The notes beneath the pieces were generated by a model, which saw only the letters and a list, made by a program, of their open reading frames with translations, did not search any database and was not told the origin of the DNA. Below, piece after piece: positions 44,468 to 53,670 of a DNA stretch of 64,000 nt. Numbering within the stretch: the stretch's first letter is position 1; each line of letters opens with the position of its first letter. Origin of the DNA: Eubacteriales bacterium (GTDB lineage Bacteria > Bacillota > Clostridia > Lachnospirales > Lachnospiraceae). Made by a program: the position numbers and the translations under genes. The stretch lies in contig JAUNOY010000002.1 in the NCBI GenBank assembly GCA_030536995.1, forward strand, positions 124,001-188,000, read 5' to 3'.

Positions 44468-46102
44468 TTATGACTGGTTCTGCTCTGCAACCAGATGAGA
44501 AGCACCGTACATTTCACGAAGTTTTGGCTTCTCGATTTTTCCCGTAGGATTGCGGGGAACGTCTGCGAAGAAAATCTTGCGCGGGCGTTTGTAGCGGGGC
44601 AGTTTTTTGCAGAAAAGATTGATATCCTCTTCTGTGCAGCTGCATCCCGGTTTCAGAGAGATAATAGCTGCGGAGATTTCACCCAGACGTCTGTCCGGAA
44701 GTCCGATGACAGCTACATCCAGAATATTGTCGTTGGTGCGGAGAAAATCTTCAATCTGTACAGGATAGATATTCTCGCCTCCGCTGATGATAACGTCTTT
44801 TTTACGGTCAACAAGGAAGATAAATCCGTCTTCATCCTCCATTGCCATATCTCCTGTATAGAGCCAGCCGTCGTGTAGAACTTCAGAGGTTGCCTTCGGA
44901 TCTTTATAATAGCAGACCATGACGCCGGGGCCTTTCACAGCCAGTTCTCCGGTTTCTCCCTGTTTGACAGGATTGCCCTGAGGGTCGATGATTTTTGTTT
45001 CCCAACCGTAACCGGCTTTTCCGATAGCGCCTACCTTATGGATGTTTTCTACGCCCAGATGGACGCATCCCGGACCTATGGATTCGCTTAAACCGTAATT
45101 GGTATCGTACTGGTGATGAGGGAAGTATTCCTTCCAGTGTTTGATGAGGCTCTGAGGAACAGGTTGAGCACCAATATGCATAAGTCTCCACTGGTCAAGC
45201 TGATACATATCAAGTTTAATGTCGCCTCTGTCAAGAGCCAGAAGAAGATCCTGAGCCCAGGGGACAAGCAGCCATACAATGGTACACTTTTCTTCAGATA
45301 CAGCGCGGAGAATAAATTCCGGATTTGTACCTTTCAGAAGAACTGCCTTACCTCCTGTGAGAAGACTTCCGAACCAGTGCATCTTGGCACCTGTATGGTA
45401 AAGAGGCGGGATGCAGAGAAAAACATCGTTCTTTGTCTGGTGATGATGGTGCTGTTCTGCTTTGGCAGAATGCAGCAGCGCCTGATGGGTATGCAGGATT
45501 GCCTTCGGGAAACCGGTAGTTCCGGAAGAAAAGTAAATCGCCGCATAATCCTCGTCATTGATATCAATTTTTGGTGACTGGCTGGAACAGTTAGCTGTAT
45601 GCATGGTGTAATCTTCTGCAAAACCGGGACAGTTTTCGCCTACATAGTAAAGTAGACGGTGCTTGCCGATTTCATCTGCAACCTCTTCCACACGGCCGAT
45701 AAATTCCGGACCGAATACCAGAATATCAACATCAGCCAGGTCAAGACAGTATTGGATTTCTTCAGCAGAATAACGGAAGTTCAGGGGAACGGCAAGAGCT
45801 CCTGTCTTCAAAATACCGAAATATATGGGAAGCCATTCCAGACCGTTCATCAGAAGAATAGCAACCTTATCACCTTTCTTAACTCCACGCTCCAGAAGGA
45901 GATTGGCGAAGCGATTAGCTTTTTCATTAAAAACATTCCATGTGATTTCCCGTCTGTAATAAGAAGCGCGTACAGGCTCAATCAGCTCATATTCTCTCCA
46001 GGTTACACGTCTTGTCTCAGGCATTTCCGGATTAATCTCCACAAGACAGACATCATCGCCGTACAAGCGGCAGTTTTTTTCCAAAATATCAGTAAGTGGC
46101 AT
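44468..46102 (-). CDS. Acyl-CoA synthetase (AMP-forming)
   Basis: 544-residue ANL-superfamily ligase activating a carboxylic acid with ATP and CoA. Motifs in order: FSSGTTGFPKA (P-loop), YGLSES, YTGD, DRKKDVIISGGENIYP (hinge) and NPTGKIEK with the adenylation lysine. The acid substrate (medium/long-chain fatty, aromatic or bile acid) cannot be told. I place the start at ATG 46102, eight bases after AAAGG, rather than GTG 46111. The neighbouring minus-strand amidohydrolase has its own transcript direction and is not overlapping. Confidence 0.9.
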   Translation of the reverse strand: MPLTDILEKNCRLYGDDVCLVEINPEMPETRRVTWREYELIEPVRASYYRREITWNVFNEKANRFANLLLERGVKKGDKVAILLMNGLEWLPIYFGILKTGALAVPLNFRYSAEEIQYCLDLADVDILVFGPEFIGRVEEVADEIGKHRLLYYVGENCPGFAEDYTMHTANCSSQSPKIDINDEDYAAIYFSSGTTGFPKAILHTHQALLHSAKAEQHHHHQTKNDVFLCIPPLYHTGAKMHWFGSLLTGGKAVLLKGTNPEFILRAVSEEKCTIVWLLVPWAQDLLLALDRGDIKLDMYQLDQWRLMHIGAQPVPQSLIKHWKEYFPHHQYDTNYGLSESIGPGCVHLGVENIHKVGAIGKAGYGWETKIIDPQGNPVKQGETGELAVKGPGVMVCYYKDPKATSEVLHDGWLYTGDMAMEDEDGFIFLVDRKKDVIISGGENIYPVQIEDFLRTNDNILDVAVIGLPDRRLGEISAAIISLKPGCSCTEEDINLFCKKLPRYKRPRKIFFADVPRNPTGKIEKPKLREMYGASHLVAEQNQS

Positions 46103-46183
46103 AAATATCACCTTTCTTTGGGACGTTTTGCTGTGTCCCGCTCCTTCGAATTCACACTTTAAAGCGTCGGCTTAATAAAGTAT

Positions 46184-46212
46184 ATGATAACCAATTAACG
46201 CGTTGATGTCAA
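46184..46212 (-). promoter_or_regulatory. Promoter of the acyl-CoA synthetase
   Basis: On the minus strand, TTGACA (46212-46207), 17-base spacer, TATCAT (46189-46184). It overlaps the region just after the amidohydrolase stop. Confidence 0.78.
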
Positions 46213-46244
46213 CCGATTTTTGCTGTATTTTGAATCGAAGGTTA

Positions 46245-47057
46245 TCAGATGCCCAGAAGATATTGTGCGTTACCGGACAGGATTTGTTTTTTCTCCTCCA
46301 CGGACAGACCTGGGAGAGTTTGGATTTTTTCTACGCAGGCTTTCTGGTCTGCCCAGGGAGTATCTGTAGCAAAGAGAACTTTATCAGCTCCATGACTGTG
46401 TATCATCCGGGTAAGAAGTTCTTCTTCCATATGAAGAATGGAATATGCAGTGTCAAGATAGACATTCTGACCACAGAGTTTCTTCAGAGATTCCTCATAA
46501 TTGGTGTTGCTTCCCATATGGGCAAGTATAAGACGTGGAGGAGCGGTTTCCTGCACTACGTCCAGAATCATATCAGGAGAACAGAAATCCTCATCTGGTG
46601 TCACGGGATCAAAGCCGGCATGGGTAAGGACGGCAAGTCCAAGTTCTGAGGCTGTGTAGACAAGTCTTTTATATTGGATATCGTTAAAGTGCATTCCCTG
46701 ATAATTGGGATGTATTTTTATTCCTTTGAAGCCTTCGGAAGCGATAAGTCTTAACTGACCTTTATAATCGGGATGAGCCGGATGGATGCCGGCAAAGGAA
46801 ATGATTCTCGTGTCAGGATTTTCTGCCCATTTTTCATTTACTGCAGAGGCAAAACGGAGAATGGAATCGAACTGATGGGGAGCAGTGACAACAGGAAGGA
46901 CAACGCTGACGTCAACACCGCTTTGTTCCATAGAAGCGCGAAGCCCGTCCAGTGTTCCGTCCATGCTGGGAATCTGTTTTATGATAGAAGCCAGATGAGG
47001 AATAGCTTTGGCTGCGACCTTATCCGGAAAAATATGTGTATGAAAATCAATAACCAT
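46245..47057 (-). CDS. Amidohydrolase family protein (PF04909 type)
   Basis: 270-residue TIM-barrel metal-dependent hydrolase/decarboxylase. Metal ligands: HxH in DFHTHIFP at residues 5-7, His in THAGFD, His in AHMGSN, Asp in FATDTPW. The lysine in IKIHPNYQG is also conserved. Substrate unknown. I start at ATG 47057 because AGGAGG lies eight bases upstream; an open frame extends to 47114 without a ribosome site. Confidence 0.87.
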   Translation of the reverse strand: MVIDFHTHIFPDKVAAKAIPHLASIIKQIPSMDGTLDGLRASMEQSGVDVSVVLPVVTAPHQFDSILRFASAVNEKWAENPDTRIISFAGIHPAHPDYKGQLRLIASEGFKGIKIHPNYQGMHFNDIQYKRLVYTASELGLAVLTHAGFDPVTPDEDFCSPDMILDVVQETAPPRLILAHMGSNTNYEESLKKLCGQNVYLDTAYSILHMEEELLTRMIHSHGADKVLFATDTPWADQKACVEKIQTLPGLSVEEKKQILSGNAQYLLGI

Positions 47058-47155
47058 GAGAAAAACCTCCTGAAAAAATAGTTTAAGTGGTTCTATTATA
47101 AAATGTAAGTTCAATGATGTAAAGCGATAAAACGCTTTTCCTAAGTATTAGATGG

Positions 47156-47164
47156 TGTTATAAT
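47156..47164 (+). promoter_or_regulatory. Extended -10 promoter of the two-component system
   Basis: TGTTATAAT (47156-47164) is a consensus extended -10; the -35 region is poor. It leaves a leader of about 130 bases. That leader has an open frame without an obvious start and nothing else I recognise. Confidence 0.6.
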
Positions 47165-47301
47165 AGGAAAGAAAATGAAAAATACAGATTGCTGGGAATA
47201 GCGACGAACATACAAAAGGAGACAGAAAGTATTTTGAAAAATAATGGTTTTACTGTATTTGACAAAGTGGATGAATTGGAGAGCTAAACCGGAGGGATTT
47301 T

Positions 47302-47970
47302 ATGTATAGGATTTATCTTGTAGAAGATGATGAAGTGATAGCAGGACTTATGAAGAAGCATCTGGAATCTTGGGGGTATCAGGTAGAGGTAGTGAAAGAT
47401 TTTACCAATGTGTTGGGAGAATTTGCAAAAATTGATCCACAGCTTGTGCTTCTTGACCTGAAGCTTCCATTTTTTAATGGTTTTCACTGGTGCGAAGAAA
47501 TCAGAAAAATTTCTCAGGTTCCTGTGATTTTTGTTTCTTCGGCAGCAGACAATATGAATATGGTTATGGCGATGGCGAGAGGCGCAGATGATTTCATAGC
47601 CAAGCCTTTTGATCTGGAAGTACTGGTGGCTAAAGTTCAGGCAATTCTCAGGAGAACTTATTCCTTTGGCAAGGCGTCCAATATACTGGAACATAAGGGG
47701 GCGGTTCTTAATCTGGGAAGCGGAAACCTGACAGTGGGAGATGAGAGCCTGGAGCTGACAAGAAATGAACTGAAAATTCTTCAGATTCTTTTTGAGCATA
47801 ACGGAAAAGCTGTGTCCAGAGATGCTATTATGACGAAGCTCTGGGAAAATGACAGTTTTGTGGATGACAATACTCTCACAGTAAATATGACGAGACTTCG
47901 CAAAAAACTTGAGGGAATCGGACTGAAAAATTTCATTGTCACAAAGAAAGGCATGGGGTATATGGTTTGA
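47302..47970 (+). CDS. OmpR-family response regulator (BceR-like)
   Basis: 222 residues. The receiver domain (1-120) has the acidic pair in VEDDE, phospho-Asp in LLDLKLP (about residue 51) and the KPF lysine. The winged-helix DNA-binding domain is about 130-222 (LTRNELKILQILFEH). It overlaps the kinase gene by 4 bases. The kinase type suggests a peptide-antibiotic sensing system that would control a BceAB transporter, possibly the one at 57-59.8 kb. GGAGGG precedes ATG 47302. Confidence 0.93.
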   Translation: MYRIYLVEDDEVIAGLMKKHLESWGYQVEVVKDFTNVLGEFAKIDPQLVLLDLKLPFFNGFHWCEEIRKISQVPVIFVSSAADNMNMVMAMARGADDFIAKPFDLEVLVAKVQAILRRTYSFGKASNILEHKGAVLNLGSGNLTVGDESLELTRNELKILQILFEHNGKAVSRDAIMTKLWENDSFVDDNTLTVNMTRLRKKLEGIGLKNFIVTKKGMGYMV

Positions 47971-48962
47971 AAAAAACATGGGTGGAATATCTTCAGAAGA
48001 TATGGAAGTTTCTTGCTGCAGGGGGGATTTGTGCAGTCATTTTGCTGATGATTTGTTTTCTTTACGATCTTTCACTGGAGCCGCTTCTTTATGGGGCGAT
48101 ACTCTGCACAATTGTAATCGCTTTGTTTCTTTTTTATGGATATTATCAATACAGAAACAAAAAGAGACGACTGGTGCAGCTTCGGGCAATTTTACCTGTG
48201 GATCTGGAAGAGATGCCGGAGCCGGAGGATGGAAATGAAGAAATATATCAGAATATGCTTCTTGAACTGAACAGAAAGAGAATGAGCGCAGAGGCGGGAA
48301 AACTTAAAATGTATGAGGAAGTCACAGACTACTATACCATGTGGGCGCATCAGATTAAAACGCCCATTGCCGCAATGCGCCTTCTGCTGCAGGAAGAACC
48401 GGAGGAAAACCGCGATGAACTGGGAGAACTTTTTAAGATTGAACAGTATGTGGAAATGGTTCTTGGATATTTAAGGGCAGAAGATATGTCCGCAGATATG
48501 AAATTTGAGCGTATAGAGCTTGACACAGTTGTGAGAGAGCAGGTTCGCAAGTATGCCCGCATTTTTATAGGAAAAAAAATCAGCCTTGATTTTTCAGAAA
48601 CAAGGGAAGAGGTGCTTACGGACAGCAAATGGCTTGGATTTGTAATTGGGCAGCTTTTGTCAAATGCATTAAAGTACACGAAAAAAGGAAAAATTTCTAT
48701 TTATATGGACAAATCACAGGAAAAGACCCTTGTCGTAGAAGATACGGGAATCGGAATTCAGTCATCTGACCTTCCGAGAGTATTTGAAAAAGGGTTTACC
48801 GGATATAATGGCAGGGGAGAGGGAAAATCCACAGGAATCGGTCTTTACCTCTGCGCCAAAATTATGAAACGTCTGGGTAATGAGATTTCCATAGAATCTG
48901 AACCCGGAAAAGGAACTAAGGTTTTTCTTGGTTTAAAACGCGAGGAATTGGAACTGATGTAA
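47967..48962 (+). CDS. Intramembrane-sensing histidine kinase (BceS-like)
   Basis: 331 residues with two close transmembrane helices (about 12-32 and 36-56) and almost no external loop, as in BceS kinases that sense through a partner transporter. The phospho-His is in MWAHQIKTPIAAM, the N box is QLLSNALKYT, and the G boxes are VEDTGIGI and STGIGLYL. TTG start at 47967 overlaps the regulator stop. cysK follows 13 bases later on the same strand. Confidence 0.92.
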   Translation: MKKTWVEYLQKIWKFLAAGGICAVILLMICFLYDLSLEPLLYGAILCTIVIALFLFYGYYQYRNKKRRLVQLRAILPVDLEEMPEPEDGNEEIYQNMLLELNRKRMSAEAGKLKMYEEVTDYYTMWAHQIKTPIAAMRLLLQEEPEENRDELGELFKIEQYVEMVLGYLRAEDMSADMKFERIELDTVVREQVRKYARIFIGKKISLDFSETREEVLTDSKWLGFVIGQLLSNALKYTKKGKISIYMDKSQEKTLVVEDTGIGIQSSDLPRVFEKGFTGYNGRGEGKSTGIGLYLCAKIMKRLGNEISIESEPGKGTKVFLGLKREELELM

Positions 48963-48975
48963 AAGGAGGCAGTAT

Positions 48976-49905
48976 ATGATTTATAAAAATGCGATGGAAC
49001 TTATCGGAAAAACACCTCTCATGGAGGCTGGAAATCTGGAAAAAAAGCTTGGGCTTCAGGCAAAGCTGCTGGTGAAACTTGAATATCTGAATCCTGCAGG
49101 AAGCACAAAGGACCGCGCTGCAAAGAGTATGATTGAAGACGCGGAAGAAAAGGGGATTCTGAAAGAGGGGGCTGTAATTATTGAGCCGACTTCAGGAAAC
49201 ACGGGAATTGGCCTTGCTTCCATTGCGGCAGTAAAAGGATACAGGGCAATTTTCGTTATGCCGGAAACGATGAGTGTGGAAAGGCAGAATATCCTGAAAG
49301 CCTACGGAGCAGAGATTGTGCTCACAGAAGGGGCGAAGGGAATGAGCGGTGCAATTGAAAAGGCGGAGGAGCTTCACAGGGAAATTCCGGGCAGTTTTAT
49401 TCCCGGGCAATTTGAAAATCCTGCAAATGCTCTGGCGCACCAAAAGAGTACCGGACCGGAAATCTGGGAGGACACAAATGGTCAGGTGGATTTCTTTGTC
49501 GCCTGTGTCGGAACAGGTGGAACGATTACCGGAACCGGAGAATATCTCAAAGAAAAGAATCCGCAGATAAAGGTTGCTGCAGTGGAACCGGCTTCGTCAC
49601 CTCTCCTGTCAGGAGGAGCAGCAGCGCCTCATAAGATACAGGGAATCGGGGCGAATTTCATTCCGGAGCTTCTGAACAGAGAGATTTACGATGAGGTACT
49701 TACCGTTACGGATGAGAATGCGTTTGAGGGAGCAAGACTTCTGGCAAAAACAGAGGGGATCCTTGTCGGTATTTCCTCCGGCGCAGCATTATGGGCAGCA
49801 ATCGAGGTTGCGCGTCGTCCGGAACAAAAGGGGAAAACAATTGTAGTTCTTCTGCCGGATTCGGGAGACAGATATTATTCCACTCCTTTGTTTGAGTTTT
49901 CTTAA
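48976..49905 (+). CDS. cysK: Cysteine synthase A (O-acetylserine sulfhydrylase)
   Basis: 309-residue PLP enzyme making cysteine from O-acetylserine and sulfide. The PLP lysine is in NPAGSTKDRAA, the substrate loop is EPTSGNTGIGLA and the phosphate-binding loop is GTGGTITGTG. Length and motifs match CysK rather than cystathionine beta-synthase. AAGGAGG precedes ATG 48976. It may be read through from the upstream two-component system, an unusual pairing. Confidence 0.95.
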   Translation: MIYKNAMELIGKTPLMEAGNLEKKLGLQAKLLVKLEYLNPAGSTKDRAAKSMIEDAEEKGILKEGAVIIEPTSGNTGIGLASIAAVKGYRAIFVMPETMSVERQNILKAYGAEIVLTEGAKGMSGAIEKAEELHREIPGSFIPGQFENPANALAHQKSTGPEIWEDTNGQVDFFVACVGTGGTITGTGEYLKEKNPQIKVAAVEPASSPLLSGGAAAPHKIQGIGANFIPELLNREIYDEVLTVTDENAFEGARLLAKTEGILVGISSGAALWAAIEVARRPEQKGKTIVVLLPDSGDRYYSTPLFEFS

Positions 49906-49933
49906 AAAATGCTTTTTCTCACTAAAGTTTTGC

Positions 49934-49968
49934 TTGACAAAAACTGTATAATTGTATACAATCATACA
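49934..49968 (+). promoter_or_regulatory. Promoter and GntR operator of gntR-icd-citrate synthase
   Basis: TTGACA (49934-49939), 17-base spacer, TACAAT (49957-49962). A 24-base inverted repeat (49945-49968) with the perfect core ATTGTATACAAT covers the -10. Eleven of twelve arms pair. The adjacent FadR-type GntR protein probably binds it and represses its own operon. Confidence 0.8.
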
Positions 49969-50013
49969 AAAATACAAGAGTACAAAATATAAAGATAAAG
50001 AGCGGAGGAACTT

Positions 50014-50685
50014 ATGGAATATCAGGAGCAGTCTCTGGGGAGTCAGATATTTTCCAGAATCAGGGAAGATATCCTGACCGGAGTCTATGAGCAGGGAGCA
50101 GAATTAAAGGAAGCGACCCTGGGAGCGAAGCTGGGAGTGAGCAGAACTCCGGTTCGTGAGGCGCTGCGTCAGCTTGAACTGGAGGGGCTGGTAGAAATTA
50201 TTCCCAACCGCGGAGCCAGAGTTACCGGGATTTCAGAAAAAGATATCGGGGATATTTATCTGATGCGTTCTAAGCTGGAGGGACTGGCAGCGCGTCTGGC
50301 AGCAGAGAATATAAAGGATGAGGATTTGGCAGAAATGGAAGAAGTACAGCTTTTGTCAGAGTTTCATCTGGAACATTCCAAGGAAGAACAAATGGTAAAT
50401 ATGGACGGACGCTTCCATGAACTTATGTATCATGCGTCCGGAAGCAGAATGCTGGAACATATGCTTACTTCTTTTCATCATTATGTAAAAATGGCGAGAA
50501 TCACTTCCATGAAGGCAAAAAATCGTGCAGAAGAATCTGTGCGGGAACATAAGGCAATTTTGGAGGCAATCCGAAACAGAGATGCAGATCAGGCAGAAAA
50601 GCTGGCAGACGAGCATATCAGACATGTGATTGCAAATCTTGAACACAGACCGGGCAGAACCCCTAAGGAGGAAGAAAATGAGTAA
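50014..50685 (+). CDS. GntR/FadR-family (FCD) transcriptional regulator
   Basis: 223 residues: an N-terminal winged helix (about 8-72, [20 protein letters not shown]) and an all-helical FCD ligand domain (about 80-210) with the metal/acid-binding Asp and His residues ([16 protein letters not shown]). First gene of an operon with isocitrate dehydrogenase and citrate synthase, so its effector could be citrate or another di/tricarboxylate (inference). GCGGAGG precedes ATG 50014. Confidence 0.9.
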   Translation: MEYQEQSLGSQIFSRIREDILTGVYEQGAELKEATLGAKLGVSRTPVREALRQLELEGLVEIIPNRGARVTGISEKDIGDIYLMRSKLEGLAARLAAENIKDEDLAEMEEVQLLSEFHLEHSKEEQMVNMDGRFHELMYHASGSRMLEHMLTSFHHYVKMARITSMKAKNRAEESVREHKAILEAIRNRDADQAEKLADEHIRHVIANLEHRPGRTPKEEENE

Positions 50686-51877
50686 AATTCAGATGACGAC
50701 ACCCCTTGTAGAGATGGATGGAGATGAGATGACCAGAATTCTCTGGAAAATGATTAAGGATGAATTGTTACTTCCTTATATAGATTTAAAGACAGAATAT
50801 TATGATCTCGGTCTGGAACACAGAAATGAAACAGATGATCAGGTAACGATAGACTCTGCGCTTGCTACAAAAAAATACGGCGTTGCTGTAAAGTGTGCAA
50901 CAATCACACCGAATGCAGCCCGTATGGAGGAATATGACCTGAAGGAAATGTGGAAAAGCCCAAACGGAACAATTCGTGCAATCCTTGACGGAACAGTATT
51001 CCGTACACCGATTGTTGTAAAAGGAATTGAGCCTTGTGTGAGGAACTGGAAAAAACCGATCACGATTGCAAGACACGCTTATGGCGATGTGTACAAAAAT
51101 ACAGAAATGAAGATTCCGGGAGCAGGGAAGGTAGAGCTTGTCTATACGGCAGAAGACGGGACTGAGACAAGAAATCTGGTCTTTGATTTCAAGGGTCCGG
51201 GAGTTGCACAGGGAATGCATAATATTGATGATTCCATCGAGAGTTTTGCAAGAAGCTGCTTCAGTTATGCACTTGATACAAAGCAGGATTTATGGTTTGC
51301 AACAAAAGATACGATCTCTAAAAAATATGACCATACCTTTAAAGATATTTTTCAGGAAATTTTTGAGGCAGAATATAAAGAAAAATTTGAAGAGGCAGGA
51401 ATTACGTATTTCTACACACTGATTGATGATGCAGTTGCCCGTGTTATGAAGTCTGAGGGCGGTTATATCTGGGCATGTAAGAACTATGACGGAGATGTAA
51501 TGAGCGATATGATTTCTTCCGCATTTGGCTCACTTGCTATGATGACGTCTGTTCTTGTATCTCCGGAAGGATATTATGAATATGAAGCGGCTCACGGAAC
51601 TGTCCAGCGCCACTATTACAAGTATCTGAAAGGGGAAGAAACTTCCACAAACTCTGTAGCTACGATTTTCGCATGGAGCGGCGCACTTCGCAAACGGGGA
51701 GAGCTTGATGGAAACAAGGAGCTGATGGAGTTTGCTGATAAGCTGGAAAGAGCGACCATTCAGACAATTGAGGATGGCAAAATGACAAAAGACCTTGCGC
51801 TGATCACTACACTGGAAAATCCGGTTGTTTTAAACAGTGAGGGATTTATTAAAGCAATCAGAGAAAAACTGGATTAA
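50678..51877 (+). CDS. icd: NADP-dependent isocitrate dehydrogenase
   Basis: About 399 residues, of the dimeric eukaryote-like NADP-IDH subfamily (start [40 protein letters not shown]). It oxidatively decarboxylates isocitrate to 2-oxoglutarate for glutamate synthesis. I use ATG 50678, preceded by AAGGAGG and overlapping the regulator stop by 8 bases; a longer frame from 50630 lies wholly inside gntR. Citrate synthase follows after 14 bases; aconitase is not in this window. Confidence 0.94.
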   Translation: MSKIQMTTPLVEMDGDEMTRILWKMIKDELLLPYIDLKTEYYDLGLEHRNETDDQVTIDSALATKKYGVAVKCATITPNAARMEEYDLKEMWKSPNGTIRAILDGTVFRTPIVVKGIEPCVRNWKKPITIARHAYGDVYKNTEMKIPGAGKVELVYTAEDGTETRNLVFDFKGPGVAQGMHNIDDSIESFARSCFSYALDTKQDLWFATKDTISKKYDHTFKDIFQEIFEAEYKEKFEEAGITYFYTLIDDAVARVMKSEGGYIWACKNYDGDVMSDMISSAFGSLAMMTSVLVSPEGYYEYEAAHGTVQRHYYKYLKGEETSTNSVATIFAWSGALRKRGELDGNKELMEFADKLERATIQTIEDGKMTKDLALITTLENPVVLNSEGFIKAIREKLD

Positions 51878-51891
51878 GAGAGGAGAAACCT

Positions 51892-53334
51892 ATGGCTAGA
51901 GATGAGATACTGAAAATTGGAGAGCAGTTTAATAATGATTTCCAGGAATTGATCCAGTACTGTCTGGCGTCCGGACGTATTGATCAGAACCTGTACCAGG
52001 AATATGATGTAAAACGCGGACTTCGTGATTCCAATGGTAAAGGTGTTTTGACAGGTCTCACGGAGATCTCAGATGTTGTGGGTTATACCTATGAGCACGG
52101 ACGTAAAATTCCGGCGGACGGTGAACTTTATTATCAGGGATACAATATTGCAGACATGATTGACAGCTTTGAAAACCGTAAGGAATGCTTTGAAGAGACC
52201 ATTTATACACTGTTGTTCGGACGTGTTCCAAATGAACGCCAGTTTACTATGTTTAAGGGAATCCTTACGGAGATGATGACGCTTAATAACCGTTTTATTC
52301 GTGACGTTGTTATGAAAGCATCCAATGAGAATCTCATGAATGCCATGCAAAGGTGTGTGCTGACTTTATATACATACGATGATAATCCGGATGGAACCGG
52401 TGTGGAGAATGCATTACGTCAGTCTTTGCAGTTGATTGCAAAGCTGCCGTTGATCGCAGTCTATTCTTATCATTCCTATCGCCATTTCAGACACGATGAA
52501 AATCTTCTGATTAAGAATCCGAAGCCGGAATTTACTTTTTCCGAAAATATTCTGTATATGCTTCGCGAGGACGGACAGTTTACAGATCTGGAAGCTAAGG
52601 TGCTTGATATTGCCCTTGTTCTTCACGCAGAGCACGGCGGCGGTAATAACTCTACGTTTACGAATCATGTAGTTACCTCTTCCGGTACAGATACATATTC
52701 TGCAGTGGCAGCATCTATCGGTTCCCTGAAAGGACCGAAGCACGGTGGCGCGAACCTAAAGGTTCAGGATATGTTTGAAGATATTATGGCAAACTGTGAG
52801 AACTGGGAGGACGAAGACGCTCTGAAAGATTATCTGAATGCCATTCTGGATAAAAAAGTCTTTGATCATGCAGGGCTGATTTATGGAATGGGACATGCAG
52901 TATATACGCTGAGTGATCCTCGTGAGGTTATTTTGAAGAAATATGCGAGACACCTGGCAGAAGAGAAAGGAAAAGAAAGAGAATTCGCTCTTTATGAGAT
53001 GGTGGAGAGAATTGCAGGTGAACTGATTATGCACAAACGTAAGCTGTTTAAACCAGTTTGTGCCAATGTGGACTTTTACAGTGGATTTGTTTATAATATG
53101 CTGGGAATTCCGAGAGAGCTTTTTACGCCAATATTTGCTATTTCCCGTATTGCAGGATGGTCTGCTCATCGTCTGGAAGAGTTGGTTAATGCTGGAAAAA
53201 TTATTCGTCCTGCCTATCGTTATGTAGGTCATCACAGATCATATCCGGAGATGAAAAACAGAGAAGAACAGGATCCGTTCAGCGAAGAATATCGTAAGTT
53301 CTATAAGCTGGACACAGTGGAGGATGCGTTGTAA
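51892..53334 (+). CDS. Citrate synthase
   Basis: 480-residue citrate synthase, longer than the roughly 370-430-residue common forms, with an N-terminal extension of about 60 residues. Catalytic histidines are in HAEHGGG (about residue 244) and GMGHAVY, and the Asp is in NVDFYSG. It condenses oxaloacetate and acetyl-CoA. With isocitrate dehydrogenase it forms the oxidative branch toward 2-oxoglutarate. GAGAGGAG precedes ATG 51892; a terminator follows. Confidence 0.94.
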   Translation: MARDEILKIGEQFNNDFQELIQYCLASGRIDQNLYQEYDVKRGLRDSNGKGVLTGLTEISDVVGYTYEHGRKIPADGELYYQGYNIADMIDSFENRKECFEETIYTLLFGRVPNERQFTMFKGILTEMMTLNNRFIRDVVMKASNENLMNAMQRCVLTLYTYDDNPDGTGVENALRQSLQLIAKLPLIAVYSYHSYRHFRHDENLLIKNPKPEFTFSENILYMLREDGQFTDLEAKVLDIALVLHAEHGGGNNSTFTNHVVTSSGTDTYSAVAASIGSLKGPKHGGANLKVQDMFEDIMANCENWEDEDALKDYLNAILDKKVFDHAGLIYGMGHAVYTLSDPREVILKKYARHLAEEKGKEREFALYEMVERIAGELIMHKRKLFKPVCANVDFYSGFVYNMLGIPRELFTPIFAISRIAGWSAHRLEELVNAGKIIRPAYRYVGHHRSYPEMKNREEQDPFSEEYRKFYKLDTVEDAL

Positions 53335-53413
53335 TATAAGCGCAGAGAATCATTTGTGTTCTACAGTAAGCTTTCTGTAATAAATGAAAAACATGAAATA
53401 CATGAAATACGAG

Positions 53414-53456
53414 GAATGCCTCAAACTGTCATAACAGGCGGTTTGGGGCATTTTTA
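53414..53456 (+). terminator. Terminator after citrate synthase
   Basis: AATGCCTCAAAC pairs with GTTTGGGGCATT (one G-T pair), loop about 14 bases, followed by five T. Confidence 0.88.
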
Positions 53457-53479
53457 CATAGAAAGCGACAAAGAAAGAG

Positions 53480-53599
53480 TGTGGTTTTGTGTAGAATTTT
53501 TTTGAAAAAGACTTTACAAACCACATAAAACCATATATAATACAATTATAAACAACAAGAAACCACAATGATTTGACGAGAAATACACATCAAACCACA
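53480..53599. promoter_or_regulatory. Promoter of rhaD with four AAACCACA elements
   Basis: TTTACA (53513-53518) and TATAAT (53536-53541) are separated by 17 bases. AAACCACA occurs at 53518-53525, inside the promoter spacer, and at 53560-53567 and 53592-53599; its complement TGTGGTTT is at 53480-53487. These are likely operator half-sites for a sugar-responsive regulator encoded elsewhere. The rest of the 336-base intergenic region shows no gene. Confidence 0.72.
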
Positions 53600-53670
53600 A
53601 GAGAGTGGATGAAGCTGTTTTTGATACTGCTATATATACTGTGATGCTTACGATATGGAGGATGTTGGAA

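Noticed and set aside
47165-47286. Open frame of about 40 codons in the leader of the response regulator, ending VDELES
   Set aside because: No ATG; the only start is a TTG late in the frame. No recognisable family, so I did not annotate it.
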